Shown: positions 8,910-18,250 of the stretch, one piece after another
Numbering within the stretch: the stretch's first letter is position 1
How the letters are laid out: every line of letters begins with the position of its first letter
From: Nitrospirillum amazonense
Lineage (GTDB): Bacteria > Pseudomonadota > Alphaproteobacteria > Azospirillales > Azospirillaceae
Direction: 5' to 3'
DNA: 64,000 nucleotides
NCBI RefSeq assembly: GCF_007828045.1
Contig: NZ_VITN01000006.1
Coordinates: 124,001 to 188,000, forward strand
Notes under the pieces: model-generated
Seen by the model: the letters and a program-made list of their open reading frames with translations, nothing else
Told to the model about the DNA's origin: nothing
Database searches by the model: none
Position numbers and translations under genes: made by a program

Positions 8910-10856
8910 ATGGCCGTTATCGCAGCAATCTTCCTGCCGCTCCTCGCGGCGTTCATCGCCGGCTTCTTCGGCCGTCGCATCGGTGACCTGGGCTCTCAGC
9001 TCGTCACCTGCGGCGCCATGGTGGTGGCACTGATCCTCTCCGTCATCCTGTTCATCGACGTGGCCGTGAACGGACACGCCACCGTGGTTCCGCTGGCCAA
9101 CTGGGTTGCCAGCGGCGACTTCCACGTCGATTGGGCCCTGCGCGTCGATACCCTGACCGCGGTCATGCTGATCGTGGTCAACGGCGTATCGACCATGGTC
9201 CACATCTACTCCGTCGGCTACATGAGCCATGACCCGGACAAGCCCCGGTTCATGTCCTACCTCAGCCTGTTCACCTTCATGATGCTCATGCTGGTGACCT
9301 CGGACAACCTGCTGCAGATGTTCTTCGGCTGGGAGGGCGTCGGTGTCGCCTCGTACCTGCTGATCAACTTCTGGTTCGAGAAGAAGAGCGCCAACGACGC
9401 CTCCATGAAGGCGTTCCTGGTGAACCGCGTGGGCGACTTCGGCTTCGCGCTGGGCATCTTCTCGATCTTCATCATCTTCGGCAGCGTCGAATTCGGCACG
9501 ATCTTCCCGGCCGCCGCCGGCAAGGCCCACGCCACCTTCAACTTCCTGGGTTGGCATGTGTCGGCGCTGGACTGCGCCTGCTTGCTGCTGTTCGTCGGCG
9601 CCATGGGCAAGTCGGCCCAGCTGGGCCTGCACACCTGGCTGCCGGACGCGATGGAAGGCCCGACCCCGGTGTCGGCCCTCATCCACGCCGCCACCATGGT
9701 GACCGCCGGCGTCTTCATGCTGGCCCGCATGAGCCCGGTGTTCGAGTACGCCCCCACCGCGCTGGCCGTGGTGACCGTGCTGGGCGCCCTGACCGCCTTC
9801 GTCGCCGCGACGATCGGCATGACCCAGTTCGACATCAAGCGCGTCATCGCCTATTCGACGATGAGCCAGCTGGGCTACATGTTCTTCGCCATCGGCGTGT
9901 CGGCCTACCAGGCCGCCGTCTTCCACCTGATGACCCACGCCTTTTTCAAGGCCCTGCTGTTCCTGGGCGCCGGTTCCGTCATCCACGCCATGTCGGGCGA
10001 GCAGGACATGCGCAAAATGGGCGGCATCGCCAGGCTCATCCCCTTCACCTATGTGGTGATGTGGATCGGCAACCTGGCCCTGGCCGGTGTCGGCATTCCC
10101 GGCGTGTACGGCTTTGCGGGCTTCTACTCCAAGGACATCGTCCTGGAGGCGGCCTATGGCTCCGGCACCGCCGTCGGCCACTTCGCCTACTGGCTGGGCA
10201 TCGCCGCCGCCTTCATGACCGCCTTCTACTCCTGGCGCCTGCTGATCATGACCTTCCATGGCAAGCCGCGCGCCTCCAAGGAGGTCATGGACCACGTGCA
10301 TGAAAGCCCGCTGGTCATGACCGGTCCGCTGACCGTGCTGGCCATCGGCGCCCTGGTCGCCGGTATCGGCGGCTACGAGTGGTTCGTGGGCCATGCCGCC
10401 CGCGCCGAATTCTGGCGCGGCGCCATCCAGGTCCTGCACGCCCATGACAGCATCCACGCCGCCCATGAGGGGCCGGAGTGGGTGGGCCTCCTGCCGCTGA
10501 TCGTCGGCCTAGCCGGCATCGGCCTGGCGTACGTCTGCTACATGTTCGTGCCCGGCATCCCGGCGACCTTCACCAAGATCGTGAAGCCGCTGCATGTGCT
10601 GGTCTTCAACAAGTACTTCTTCGACCAGATTTACGACGTGCTGTTCGTGAAACCGGCCCAGGTCCTCGGCTTCGGCCTGTGGAAGGCCGGTGACGGCGCC
10701 ATCATCGACGGCCTGGGCCCCGATGGTGTCGCCAAGACCACCCGCGGCGTGGCCGCCGGCGTCAGCCGTTTGCAGTCCGGGTACGTCTACCACTACGCAT
10801 TCGCCATGGTGATCGGCGTGGTCGCGCTGGTCGGCTGGTTCTACTTCAAGCCCTGA
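8910..10856 (+). CDS. nuoL: NADH-quinone oxidoreductase subunit L
   Basis: This is the distal antiporter-like proton-pumping subunit, with the long lateral helix at its C-terminus. It is 648 residues with about 16 transmembrane segments. Conserved proton-channel features are visible, including FFGWEGVGVASYLLINFWFE near 140, the GKSAQLGLHTWLPDAMEGPTPVSALIHAATMV block near 235, and FKALLFLGAGSVIH near 350. ATG 8910 (MAVIAAIFLPLLAAF) was chosen over an in-frame TTG at 8901 that overlaps the nuoK stop. It lies 19 bp before nuoM. Confidence 0.96.
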   Translation: MAVIAAIFLPLLAAFIAGFFGRRIGDLGSQLVTCGAMVVALILSVILFIDVAVNGHATVVPLANWVASGDFHVDWALRVDTLTAVMLIVVNGVSTMVHIYSVGYMSHDPDKPRFMSYLSLFTFMMLMLVTSDNLLQMFFGWEGVGVASYLLINFWFEKKSANDASMKAFLVNRVGDFGFALGIFSIFIIFGSVEFGTIFPAAAGKAHATFNFLGWHVSALDCACLLLFVGAMGKSAQLGLHTWLPDAMEGPTPVSALIHAATMVTAGVFMLARMSPVFEYAPTALAVVTVLGALTAFVAATIGMTQFDIKRVIAYSTMSQLGYMFFAIGVSAYQAAVFHLMTHAFFKALLFLGAGSVIHAMSGEQDMRKMGGIARLIPFTYVVMWIGNLALAGVGIPGVYGFAGFYSKDIVLEAAYGSGTAVGHFAYWLGIAAAFMTAFYSWRLLIMTFHGKPRASKEVMDHVHESPLVMTGPLTVLAIGALVAGIGGYEWFVGHAARAEFWRGAIQVLHAHDSIHAAHEGPEWVGLLPLIVGLAGIGLAYVCYMFVPGIPATFTKIVKPLHVLVFNKYFFDQIYDVLFVKPAQVLGFGLWKAGDGAIIDGLGPDGVAKTTRGVAAGVSRLQSGYVYHYAFAMVIGVVALVGWFYFKP

Positions 10857-10875
10857 GCAGGACGAGGCATCTAAG

Positions 10876-12561
10876 ATGGCTGATTGGCCGATCCTGTCGC
10901 TGACGACGTTCCTTCCGTCGATTGGCGCCCTACTCATCCTGCTGGTGCGCGGCGAAGAACAGGCCGTGGCGCGAAACGCGAAGGCGATCGCCCTCGCGAC
11001 CTCGCTTCTCACCTTCATCGTTTCGCTGTTCATCCTGGTGAAGTTCGACCCCTCCAGCGCCGGCTTCCAGCTGGTGGAGGAACACAGCTGGATCCCCGCC
11101 TTGGGCATCCAGTACCTGCGCGGTATCGACGGCGTGTCCGTCTGGTTCGTGCTGGCCTCGACCTTCCTCACGCCCGTCTGCGTGCTGGCCTCCTGGGACA
11201 GCATCGAGAAGCGCGTGAAGGAGTTCATGATGGCGCTCCTGCTGCTGGAGACCATGCTGGTCGGCATGTTCACCGCGCTGGACTTCATCCTGTTCTACAT
11301 CTTCTTCGAAGGTGTCCTGCTGCCGATGTTCCTGATGATCGGCGTGTGGGGTGGTCCGGGCCGCATCTATGCCGCCTACAAGTTCTTCATCTACACCTTC
11401 GTCGGCTCCGTCCTGATGCTGCTGGCCATCGTCGCCATGTACCTGCAGGTCGGCACGATGGACATGCGGGTGATGCTGGACCACACCTTCGACCCGTCCA
11501 TGCAGAAGATCCTGTGGCTGGCCTTCTTCGCCGCCTTCGCGGTGAAGACCCCGATGTGGCCGTTCCACACCTGGCTGCCCTTCGCCCACGTGGAGGCGCC
11601 GACCGCCGGTTCGGTCATGCTGGCTGGCGTCATGCTGAAGATGGGCGGTTACGGTCTGATCCGCGCCAACCTGCAGATGCTGCCCATCGGCTCGGCCACC
11701 TACACCAACCTGGTGTTCGTGATGTCGGTCGTCGCCATCATCTACACCTCGCTGGTGGCGCTGGCGCAGACCGACATGAAGAAGATGATCGCCTATTCCT
11801 CCGTGGCCCACATGGGCTACGTCAGTATGGGCATCTTCTCCGCCAACGCCCAGGGCCTGGACGGCGCCATGTTCCAGATGCTGTCGCATACCGTGGTGTC
11901 GGCGGCCCTCTTCCTCTGCATCGGCGTGGTCTACAACCGCCTGCACACCCGTGAGATCGCGCGCTACGGCGGCATGGCGCACAACATGCCCAAGTACGCC
12001 GTGGTGTTCATGCTGTTCATGCTGGCCTCGGTCGGCCTGCCCGGCACCTCGGGTTTCGTGGGTGAGTTCCTGTCCATGCTGGGCGCGTACGAGGCTAACA
12101 CCTGGGTGGGCCTGTTCGCCTCCACCGGCCTGGTGTTCGGCGCCGCCTACATGCTGCTGCTCTATCGCAAGCTGTTCTACGGCAAGCTGGAGAAGCCGGA
12201 CGTGATCGCCATGCCCGACCTGAACGGGAAGGAGATCCTCTACTTCGCCCCGCTGGTCGCCATCGTCATCATGATGGGCGTCTACCCGAAGAGCTTCAGC
12301 AGCGTGTACGCCGCGTCGCTGGACCACATCCTGTCGCACCACCGCGAGGCCCTGGCCGCCGAGGGTCTGACCCCGCCGGTCGCCAACCCGGCCTCCGCCT
12401 TCGTCCCGGCCGCCAACGCCGGGACCCTCTCGGCCCATCCGGCGACCAGCGAGACGCCGGGCACCGAGCCGGCGGTTGAGCCGACCACTTCTGAAACGCC
12501 CGCCGAAGCGCCCGCCCAGAGCGAGCCCAAGGCGGACGCCAACCCCGACGCCGGCCACTGA
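10876..12561 (+). CDS. nuoM: NADH-quinone oxidoreductase subunit M with extended C-terminal tail
   Basis: This antiporter-like proton-pumping subunit is 561 residues. The channel motifs KTPMWPFHTWLPFAHVEAPT and MLKMGGYGLIR lie near residues 220-260. FFEGVLLPMFLMIGVWG near 142 contains the conserved membrane glutamate. The catalytic-family region ends near SLDHILSHHREAL, about residue 490. Beyond this an Ala/Pro/Thr/Glu/Ser-rich, apparently disordered tail of about 70 residues runs to the stop (repeated SETP and EPT steps, ending DANPDAGH). Many NuoM proteins lack such a tail. Frame and codon bias continue unchanged through it, so it is not an obvious frameshift. Confidence 0.95.
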   Translation: MADWPILSLTTFLPSIGALLILLVRGEEQAVARNAKAIALATSLLTFIVSLFILVKFDPSSAGFQLVEEHSWIPALGIQYLRGIDGVSVWFVLASTFLTPVCVLASWDSIEKRVKEFMMALLLLETMLVGMFTALDFILFYIFFEGVLLPMFLMIGVWGGPGRIYAAYKFFIYTFVGSVLMLLAIVAMYLQVGTMDMRVMLDHTFDPSMQKILWLAFFAAFAVKTPMWPFHTWLPFAHVEAPTAGSVMLAGVMLKMGGYGLIRANLQMLPIGSATYTNLVFVMSVVAIIYTSLVALAQTDMKKMIAYSSVAHMGYVSMGIFSANAQGLDGAMFQMLSHTVVSAALFLCIGVVYNRLHTREIARYGGMAHNMPKYAVVFMLFMLASVGLPGTSGFVGEFLSMLGAYEANTWVGLFASTGLVFGAAYMLLLYRKLFYGKLEKPDVIAMPDLNGKEILYFAPLVAIVIMMGVYPKSFSSVYAASLDHILSHHREALAAEGLTPPVANPASAFVPAANAGTLSAHPATSETPGTEPAVEPTTSETPAEAPAQSEPKADANPDAGH

Positions 12562-12579
12562 TCCAGCGGGAAACGATCC

Positions 12580-14019
12580 ATGCAACCTGTCCTTACCGAT
12601 CTGATCCCGGCCCTGCCTGAGATCTTCCTGGCCGTGGCGGCGCTGGCGCTGCTGATGCTGGGTGTGTTCAGCGGCAAGAACGGCACCCGCCTGGTCAGTG
12701 GCCTGGCTGTGGTGGCGCTGGTGGTCACCGCCGTGCTGCTGTTCCGCCAGGAAGGCTACGACGTGGCCTTCTCCGGCCTGTTCATCACCGATGGCTTCGC
12801 CGTCTTCTCCAAGCTGCTGGTCCTGCTGGGTACCGGCCTTTCCATCATCATCGCCCAGAACTTCATCGCCCGCGAGGACATGGACCGGTTCGAATATCCG
12901 GTGCTCATGCTGCTGGCCACCGTCGGCATGATGATGATGGTGTCGGCCAACGACCTGCTGACCCTGTATGTCGGCCTGGAACTGCAGAGCCTGTCGCTCT
13001 ACGTCATCGCGTCCTTCCGCCGCGATTCCGCCAAGAGCACCGAGGCCGGCCTGAAGTACTTCGTGCTGGGTGCCTTGTCCTCCGGCATGCTGCTGTATGG
13101 CATCAGCCTGATCTACGGCTTCGCCGGCACCACCAACTTCATCACCATCGCCCAGGTTCTGCAGGCCGGTCCGGCATCTCTGGGCGTCATCGTCGGCTTG
13201 GTCTTCGTCGCCGCCGGCCTGGCCTTCAAGATTTCCGCCGTGCCCTTCCATATGTGGACGCCGGACGTGTACGAGGGCGCCCCCACCCCGGTTACGGCCT
13301 TCTTCGCCGTGGCGCCCAAGGTGGCCGCCATCTGCCTGTTCATCCGCGTGCTGGAGGGGCCCTTCGGTTCCCTGCTGCCGCAATGGCGCCAGGTGATCGA
13401 GTTCTGCTCCGTCGCCTCCATGGTGGTGGGCTCCCTGGCGGCCATCCGCCAGAGCAACATCAAGCGCCTGATGGCCTACAGCTCCATCGCCAACATCGGC
13501 TACGCCCTGGTCGGCGTGGCGGCGGGCACCGCCGAGGGCGTGCAGGCCGTGCTGATCTACATGGCGATCTACCTGGTGATGACCGTCGGCACCTTCGCCA
13601 TCATCATCGGCATGCGCCAGAAGGGTAAGGCCGTGGAAGAGATCGCCGATCTGGCGGGCCTCTCCAAGACCAACCCCATGCTGGCCCTGGCCCTGGCCGT
13701 CTTCATGTTCTCCATGGCGGGCGTTCCGCCGGCGGCCGGCTTCTTCGGCAAGCTGCTGGTGTTCATGGCCGCATGGAAGGCCGGGCTGTACCCGCTGTCC
13801 ATCATCATGGCGCTGACCAGCGGCATCAGCCTCTACTACTACCTGAAGATCTGTAAGGTCTCCTGGTTCGACGACGTCAAGGAGCCGCTGGACCGTCCCA
13901 CGGCCGGCTTGTCCTGGATCGTCACCGCCACCGCCTTGGTGGTGTTCCCGGTGGCCCTGGTGATCGGCACCCCGGTGCTGAACGGCGCCGCCGCCGCCGC
14001 CGCCAGCCTGTTCCATTGA
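12580..14019 (+). CDS. nuoN: NADH-quinone oxidoreductase subunit N
   Basis: This third antiporter-like proton pump of complex I is 479 residues with about 14 transmembrane helices. Signatures include [17 protein letters not shown] near 128, [29 protein letters not shown] near 210-238, and [21 protein letters not shown] near 292. [11 protein letters not shown] motif lies near 386. The ATG is 18 bp after the nuoM stop. The final TGA overlaps the TTG start proposed for birA, so complex I is directly linked to the biotin-ligase gene. Confidence 0.97.
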   Translation: MQPVLTDLIPALPEIFLAVAALALLMLGVFSGKNGTRLVSGLAVVALVVTAVLLFRQEGYDVAFSGLFITDGFAVFSKLLVLLGTGLSIIIAQNFIAREDMDRFEYPVLMLLATVGMMMMVSANDLLTLYVGLELQSLSLYVIASFRRDSAKSTEAGLKYFVLGALSSGMLLYGISLIYGFAGTTNFITIAQVLQAGPASLGVIVGLVFVAAGLAFKISAVPFHMWTPDVYEGAPTPVTAFFAVAPKVAAICLFIRVLEGPFGSLLPQWRQVIEFCSVASMVVGSLAAIRQSNIKRLMAYSSIANIGYALVGVAAGTAEGVQAVLIYMAIYLVMTVGTFAIIIGMRQKGKAVEEIADLAGLSKTNPMLALALAVFMFSMAGVPPAAGFFGKLLVFMAAWKAGLYPLSIIMALTSGISLYYYLKICKVSWFDDVKEPLDRPTAGLSWIVTATALVVFPVALVIGTPVLNGAAAAAASLFH

Positions 14020-14804
14020 GCGGGCGGGCGCTGACCCCCAGCACCCCGTCCCACCGTCTGCCGGAGTGGATCCGGCCGACGGTGCTGGAGCGCTGCGGCA
14101 GCACCAATGATATCGTCAAGGACATGGCCCGTGCTGGCGCGCCGGAAGGCACGCTGGTGCGGGCCGTTCGCCAAGAGGCGGGGCGTGGCCGGCGCGGCCG
14201 CTCCTGGACCTCGGAGCCTGGCAATCTCTACTGTACCCTGTTGCTGCGCCCCGGCGGCACGCCCCAACGGGCGGCCGAGCTGTCCTTCGTCACCGCGCTC
14301 GCGGCGGGGGAGGCGGTGGACGGCCTCATCGCCGCCGCGCCCAAGCTGAAATGGCCCAACGACGTCCTGGTCGAGGGCGCCAAGATCGCTGGTATCCTGC
14401 TGGAATCCGAGGCGGAGGCGGACGGTAGCGTCGCCTGGGTGGCCGTCGGCATGGGCATGAACGTGCGACACCATCCGGACACCCCGGGCTACGCCACCAC
14501 GTCCCTGCTGACCCAGGGCGCGGATGTGGAGCCCGACCTGGTCATGGCCGCCTATGCCCGCGCCTTTGACCGTTGGTACCGCCGCTGGCAGAATTATGGT
14601 TTCGCGCCCGTGCGCGCCGCCTGGCTGAACGCTGCCCAGGGTATCGGCGGTCCCGTCGCCGTCCGCCTGCATGACCGCGCGTTCGAGGGACGCCTGGTCG
14701 ATCTGGACGCCGATGGCGCCCTGCTGGTGGAAACCGCCGGCGGCACGGTGAAGGTCACGGCCGGCGACGTCTTCTTCCCCCACGCTGTCCAGTCCACCGC
14801 CTGA
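14016..14804 (+). CDS. birA: Biotin--[acetyl-CoA-carboxylase] ligase
   Basis: This enzyme activates biotin to biotinyl-5'-AMP and transfers it to the carboxyl carrier protein of acetyl-CoA carboxylase. The catalytic domain shows CGSTND near residue 29, the biotin-binding GRGRRGRSW loop near 54, and [19 protein letters not shown] near 110. A C-terminal SH3-like domain follows. The E. coli-type N-terminal winged helix is absent, so it should be a ligase only and not the bio operon repressor. The start is taken as TTG 14016 overlapping the nuoN stop. The next ATG (14107) would remove the substrate loop. Translational coupling is likely. Confidence 0.93.
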   Translation: MSGRALTPSTPSHRLPEWIRPTVLERCGSTNDIVKDMARAGAPEGTLVRAVRQEAGRGRRGRSWTSEPGNLYCTLLLRPGGTPQRAAELSFVTALAAGEAVDGLIAAAPKLKWPNDVLVEGAKIAGILLESEAEADGSVAWVAVGMGMNVRHHPDTPGYATTSLLTQGADVEPDLVMAAYARAFDRWYRRWQNYGFAPVRAAWLNAAQGIGGPVAVRLHDRAFEGRLVDLDADGALLVETAGGTVKVTAGDVFFPHAVQSTA

Positions 14805-14821
14805 GATAGGGAGCCCGCCCC

Positions 14822-15613
14822 ATGCTGCTCGCCATCGACGCCGGCAACACCAACGTGGTCTTCGCCATCTATGACGGCGACACGCCCCGGGGCCGTTGGC
14901 GCATTTCCACCGACAGCCGCCGCACCTCCGACGAGTACGCGGTGTGGCTGACATCGGCCATGGCCCTGAAGGGGCTGGCGGCCCAGGATGTCAACGCCGC
15001 CATCCTGTCCTCCGTCGTCCCGGCGGCCACACCCGACCTGATCCGGCTGTGCATGGATCATTTCGGCTGCGTACCCATGCGCATCGGCGACCCGGCGGTG
15101 GACGTGGGCATCGAGATCCGCATCGACAACCCGCGTGAGGCCGGCGCCGACCGCCTGGTCAACGCCGTTGCGGCAACGGAACGATATCCGGCGCCGCTGG
15201 TCGTCCTGGATATCGGCACCGGCACCACCTTCGACGTGGTCGATGCCGACGGCGCCTTTGCCGGCGGCATCATCGCCCCCGGGCCCACCCTGTCGCTGGA
15301 TGCCCTGCACCGCGTGGCCGCCCAATTGCCCAAGGTGGACATCGCCAAGCCCGACCGCGTCATCGGCCGCGGCACAGTGGGCGCCATGCAATCCGGCATG
15401 TATTGGGGCTATACCGCGATGATCGAGGGCCTGCTGCGCCGTATCAAGGCAGAGCTGTCGCCCAGCGGCACACCCCCCGTCACCGTCATCGGCACGGGCG
15501 GTATGGTGCGGGTGTTCGCGGAGGAAACGGGCATGGTCGATCACATCGATGCCGACCTGACCCTACGCGGCCTCTTGCTCATCCATCGCCGCAACGCCAA
15601 ATCAGGGGGCTGA
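14822..15613 (+). CDS. coaX: Type III pantothenate kinase
   Basis: This enzyme phosphorylates pantothenate in the first step of coenzyme A synthesis. It is the feedback-insensitive, ASKHA-fold type. The phosphate loop DAGNTNVVFAIYDG lies at residues 6-19. GADRLVNAVAA near 110 and DIGTGTTFDVVDADGAFAGGIIAPG near 132 provide the remaining conserved blocks. The length of 263 fits. It follows birA by 17 bp with GGGAG before the ATG, so the two vitamin/cofactor genes are probably cotranscribed. RNase J follows after 44 bp. Confidence 0.96.
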   Translation: MLLAIDAGNTNVVFAIYDGDTPRGRWRISTDSRRTSDEYAVWLTSAMALKGLAAQDVNAAILSSVVPAATPDLIRLCMDHFGCVPMRIGDPAVDVGIEIRIDNPREAGADRLVNAVAATERYPAPLVVLDIGTGTTFDVVDADGAFAGGIIAPGPTLSLDALHRVAAQLPKVDIAKPDRVIGRGTVGAMQSGMYWGYTAMIEGLLRRIKAELSPSGTPPVTVIGTGGMVRVFAEETGMVDHIDADLTLRGLLLIHRRNAKSGG

Positions 15614-15657
15614 CGCCCCGTTCGCCCATCCCGCCGTTTCCCGTTTTCCAGGTTTCC

Positions 15658-17322
15658 ATGATCGACGATTTGCTGTCCCCCGACGCCCTGTATTTCCTGC
15701 CGTTGGGTGGGTCCGGCGAAATTGGTATGAACCTCAACCTCTATCGTCACGCCGGCAAGTGGCTGATGGTCGACCTGGGCGTCAGCTTCGGCGATGACGC
15801 CGCGCCGGGCGTGGACGTGGTCATGCCCGATCCCGAGTTCATCGCCGAGCGCCGGGAAGACCTGGCCGGCCTGGTGCTGACCCACGCGCATGAGGACCAT
15901 TTGGGTGCCGTGCAGTACCTATGGACTGAGCTGCGCTGCCCCGTCTACGCCACGCCCTTCACCGCCGCCGTGCTGCGCGCCAAGTTGCGCGAGACGGAGT
16001 TCAGCGGCCTGGTGCAGATCATCGAGGTGCCGCTGTCCGGCCGCTTCCAGGTCGGCCCCTTCGATATCGAGCTGATCAGCCTCACCCATTCCATTCCCGA
16101 GCCCAACGCCCTGGTCATCCGCACCCCCGGCGGCACCGTCCTGCACACCGGCGACTGGAAGCTGGACCCCGACCCCCGCGTGGGCGCGCCGGTGGACGAG
16201 GCGGCGCTGATCGCCCTGGGGCACCAGGGGGTCACCGCCTTGGTCTGCGACAGCACCAACGCCACCGTGCCCGGCACCTCGGGGTCGGAGGGCACCGTCG
16301 CCGTGGGGCTGGAGGAGCTGATCGGCCGTTACCCCGGCCGCCGCGTGGCCGTGGCCTGCTTCGCCACCAACGTCGCCCGCCTGCATTCCATTGCCAAGGC
16401 CGCCGCCGCGCACGACCGCCAGGTGGCCCTGGTGGGCCGCAGCCTGCGCCGCATCAATGGGGCGGCGCGCGCCACCGGCTACCTCAAGGATCTGCCACCC
16501 TTCGTCACCGAGCATGACGTGGGCTATCTGCCGCGCGAGGCCCAGGTGTTGATCTGCACCGGCAGCCAGGGGGAGCCGCGCGCCGCCCTGGCCCGTATCG
16601 CCGATGGCGACCACCCCGAGATCGACCTGGAGCCGGGCGACGTGGTGGTCTTCTCCTCCCGCGAGATTCCGGGCAACGAAAAGGCCATCGCCAAGGTGCA
16701 GAACGGCCTGATCCGCCGGGGCATCGAGGTGGTGACGGCCAGCGACGCCGATGTCCACGTCTCCGGCCATCCGGCGCGGGATGAGCTGGCGCAGATGTAC
16801 CAGTGGGTGCGTCCTTTCCTGGCCGTGCCGGTGCATGGTGAGCAGCGCCACCTGAAGGCCCACGCCGACCTGGCGCTGGAATGCCAGGTGCCACGCGCCC
16901 TGGTGCCGGAGAATGGCGTCGTCATCCGCATCGGCCCGGGAGAGCCGGAGATCATCGGCACCGTGCCTTCGGGCAAGCTGTGCCTGGACGGTCGCCGCCT
17001 CGTGCCCCTGGGGGGCACTCTGCTGCGCACGCGCAACCGCATGGTCTTCAACGGCGCGGCGGTCGTCACCCTGGTGATGGACGATACCGAGCTGCTGGCG
17101 GACCCCAAGCTGTCGGTCATCGGCCTGCTGGACGGGGAAGAGGACGCGCTGTTCATCGAGGGCCTCGTCAAGGGCATCGGCCAGGCGGTGGACAAGCTGG
17201 CCGAGGCGGAGCGGCGGGATGACGCGGCCGTGACCGAGGCCGCGCGCCTGGCCGTGCGCCGCACCTTCCACGCGGCCCAGGGCCGCAAGCCGGTGACCGA
17301 GGTGCACCTGGTACGGGTTTAG
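15658..17322 (+). CDS. rnj: Ribonuclease J
   Basis: This is a metallo-beta-lactamase/beta-CASP ribonuclease with endo- and 5'-exonuclease roles in mRNA turnover and rRNA maturation. It is 554 residues from ATG 15658 (MIDDLLSPD). LGGSGEIGMNLNLY is near 14. The zinc motif THAHEDHLGA is near 78, and HTGDWKLDP and CDSTNA follow. beta-CASP motifs SGSEGT and GSQGEPRAAL and a C-terminal PVHGEQRHLKAHA are present. The reading frame is open upstream to 15403, but that stretch lies antiparallel in codon sense over coaX and shows no family similarity. The alphaproteobacterial position after coaX is typical. Confidence 0.96.
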   Translation: MIDDLLSPDALYFLPLGGSGEIGMNLNLYRHAGKWLMVDLGVSFGDDAAPGVDVVMPDPEFIAERREDLAGLVLTHAHEDHLGAVQYLWTELRCPVYATPFTAAVLRAKLRETEFSGLVQIIEVPLSGRFQVGPFDIELISLTHSIPEPNALVIRTPGGTVLHTGDWKLDPDPRVGAPVDEAALIALGHQGVTALVCDSTNATVPGTSGSEGTVAVGLEELIGRYPGRRVAVACFATNVARLHSIAKAAAAHDRQVALVGRSLRRINGAARATGYLKDLPPFVTEHDVGYLPREAQVLICTGSQGEPRAALARIADGDHPEIDLEPGDVVVFSSREIPGNEKAIAKVQNGLIRRGIEVVTASDADVHVSGHPARDELAQMYQWVRPFLAVPVHGEQRHLKAHADLALECQVPRALVPENGVVIRIGPGEPEIIGTVPSGKLCLDGRRLVPLGGTLLRTRNRMVFNGAAVVTLVMDDTELLADPKLSVIGLLDGEEDALFIEGLVKGIGQAVDKLAEAERRDDAAVTEAARLAVRRTFHAAQGRKPVTEVHLVRV

Positions 17323-17419
17323 GCCGACAGGGGAAGCGGCGCCCCTGGGACGCCGCCAAAACGGCCCGGGTGCGCGCCTTTCCGCGCGCTGACCGCGGGC
17401 CCTGGGGATGGGAAGCGTC

Positions 17420-17683
17420 ATGAGCCTGGTCACGCTGGTCGCGATCTATTTCACGCTGTGGTGGGTGGTTCTGTTCGCGGTGCTGCCCATTGGCGTGCGG
17501 CGCGATGACAGCCCGCAAAAGGGCAATGATCCCGGTGCCCCGGTATTTCCCGACCTCAAGCGCAAATTCATATGGACGAGCCTGATTTCAGCGGTAATTC
17601 TCGGGCTCGTCTGGGCTGTTTTTCATTTTGGCCTCATTAACTACGACCAGCTGTTCGATCCCCCGGGGAATGCGCCTTCTTGA
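17420..17683 (+). CDS. DUF1467 family membrane protein
   Basis: This is an 87-residue protein with two transmembrane helices, at about residues 3-22 and 53-73. The conserved center is LPIGVRRDD...GNDPGAP, matching the DUF1467 family of alphaproteobacterial small membrane proteins of unknown function. I chose ATG 17420 (MSLVTLV) because GGGAAG lies 5-10 bases upstream of it. A second ATG at 17408 would add four residues. From memory, relatives place this family directly upstream of proS, whereas here proS is about 16 kb away. Confidence 0.85.
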   Translation: MSLVTLVAIYFTLWWVVLFAVLPIGVRRDDSPQKGNDPGAPVFPDLKRKFIWTSLISAVILGLVWAVFHFGLINYDQLFDPPGNAPS

Positions 17684-17743
17684 GGCGAGCGGGGTTGGCG
17701 CGGCCGGTCGCGGTTGGTCCGGGCCGGTACGGTCGTCTGGGGA

Positions 17744-18250
17744 ATGCTGATCCAAATCCTGATGGGGTTTTCCGCCCTGCTGCTGCTGGCCGCCATTCTG
17801 CTGTGGCTGTGGCGGCAGACCGTGGAATTGCGCCTGCGTAAGTCGCTGGGATCTTCCACCGACAAGATGCGCGCCGTTTCCAACGAGAAGACGCAAGTTC
17901 TGTCCTTCCTGGAGCAGCAGCGTATGGCGCTGGGCTCGAAGCGGTCGGACGCGGCCAAGATGCGCATGGCCATTTCCCAGCTGCGCATCGACAACAACGA
18001 CATGCGCGCCCGCGACTTCTACGTCCTGCACCAGATCGGCGAGCCCTCGAAGGATAAGGAGGAGTACGCCTGCACCCTCATGCCCTCGGCCACGGTGGAA
18101 CCGGGGCGCGAGCTGCCGGCCGCCCTGCGTGGCATCGACCACCGCGGCAGCATCTGGGCTGAATCGGAGGCCGCCGCCCGGCGCCAGATTGAAATGCACT
18201 TCCCGGAAAAGGGCCCCTTGCGCCCCACCGGCTTCCGTCGGGGGGCGTGA
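17744..18250 (+). CDS. Single-pass membrane protein with cytoplasmic coiled coil, unknown function
   Basis: The protein has 168 residues. An N-terminal transmembrane helix (about residues 5-25, rich in L/A with WLWR at its end) is followed by a charged helical stretch (about 30-95). A soluble C-terminal region ends with a segment rich in EAAARRQIEMHF. There is no signal cleavage site, so it is probably inner-membrane anchored. ATG 17744 was chosen because GGGGA precedes it; an in-frame TTG lies at 17714. Its TGA overlaps the ATG of the next gene (TGATG), so the two are coupled. The neighbour has the same layout. No family recognised. Confidence 0.7.
   Translation: MLIQILMGFSALLLLAAILLWLWRQTVELRLRKSLGSSTDKMRAVSNEKTQVLSFLEQQRMALGSKRSDAAKMRMAISQLRIDNNDMRARDFYVLHQIGEPSKDKEEYACTLMPSATVEPGRELPAALRGIDHRGSIWAESEAAARRQIEMHFPEKGPLRPTGFRRGA

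Noticed and set aside
12562-12579. Possible frameshift creating the NuoM tail
   Set aside because: The tail keeps strong GC3 codon bias in its frame up to a natural stop, and nuoN has its own start after 18 bp.
10930-14016. Very long open frame (over 1000 codons) on the minus strand opposite nuoM and nuoN
   Set aside because: It is fully antisense to secure complex I genes and rich in His, Gln, Arg and Gly, the usual signature of antisense frames in GC-rich DNA. It shows no family motif.
15403-15657. 85-codon N-terminal extension of RNase J
   Set aside because: It overlaps the 3' part of coaX in another frame. The family start and GGSGEIGMN block follow directly from ATG 15658.
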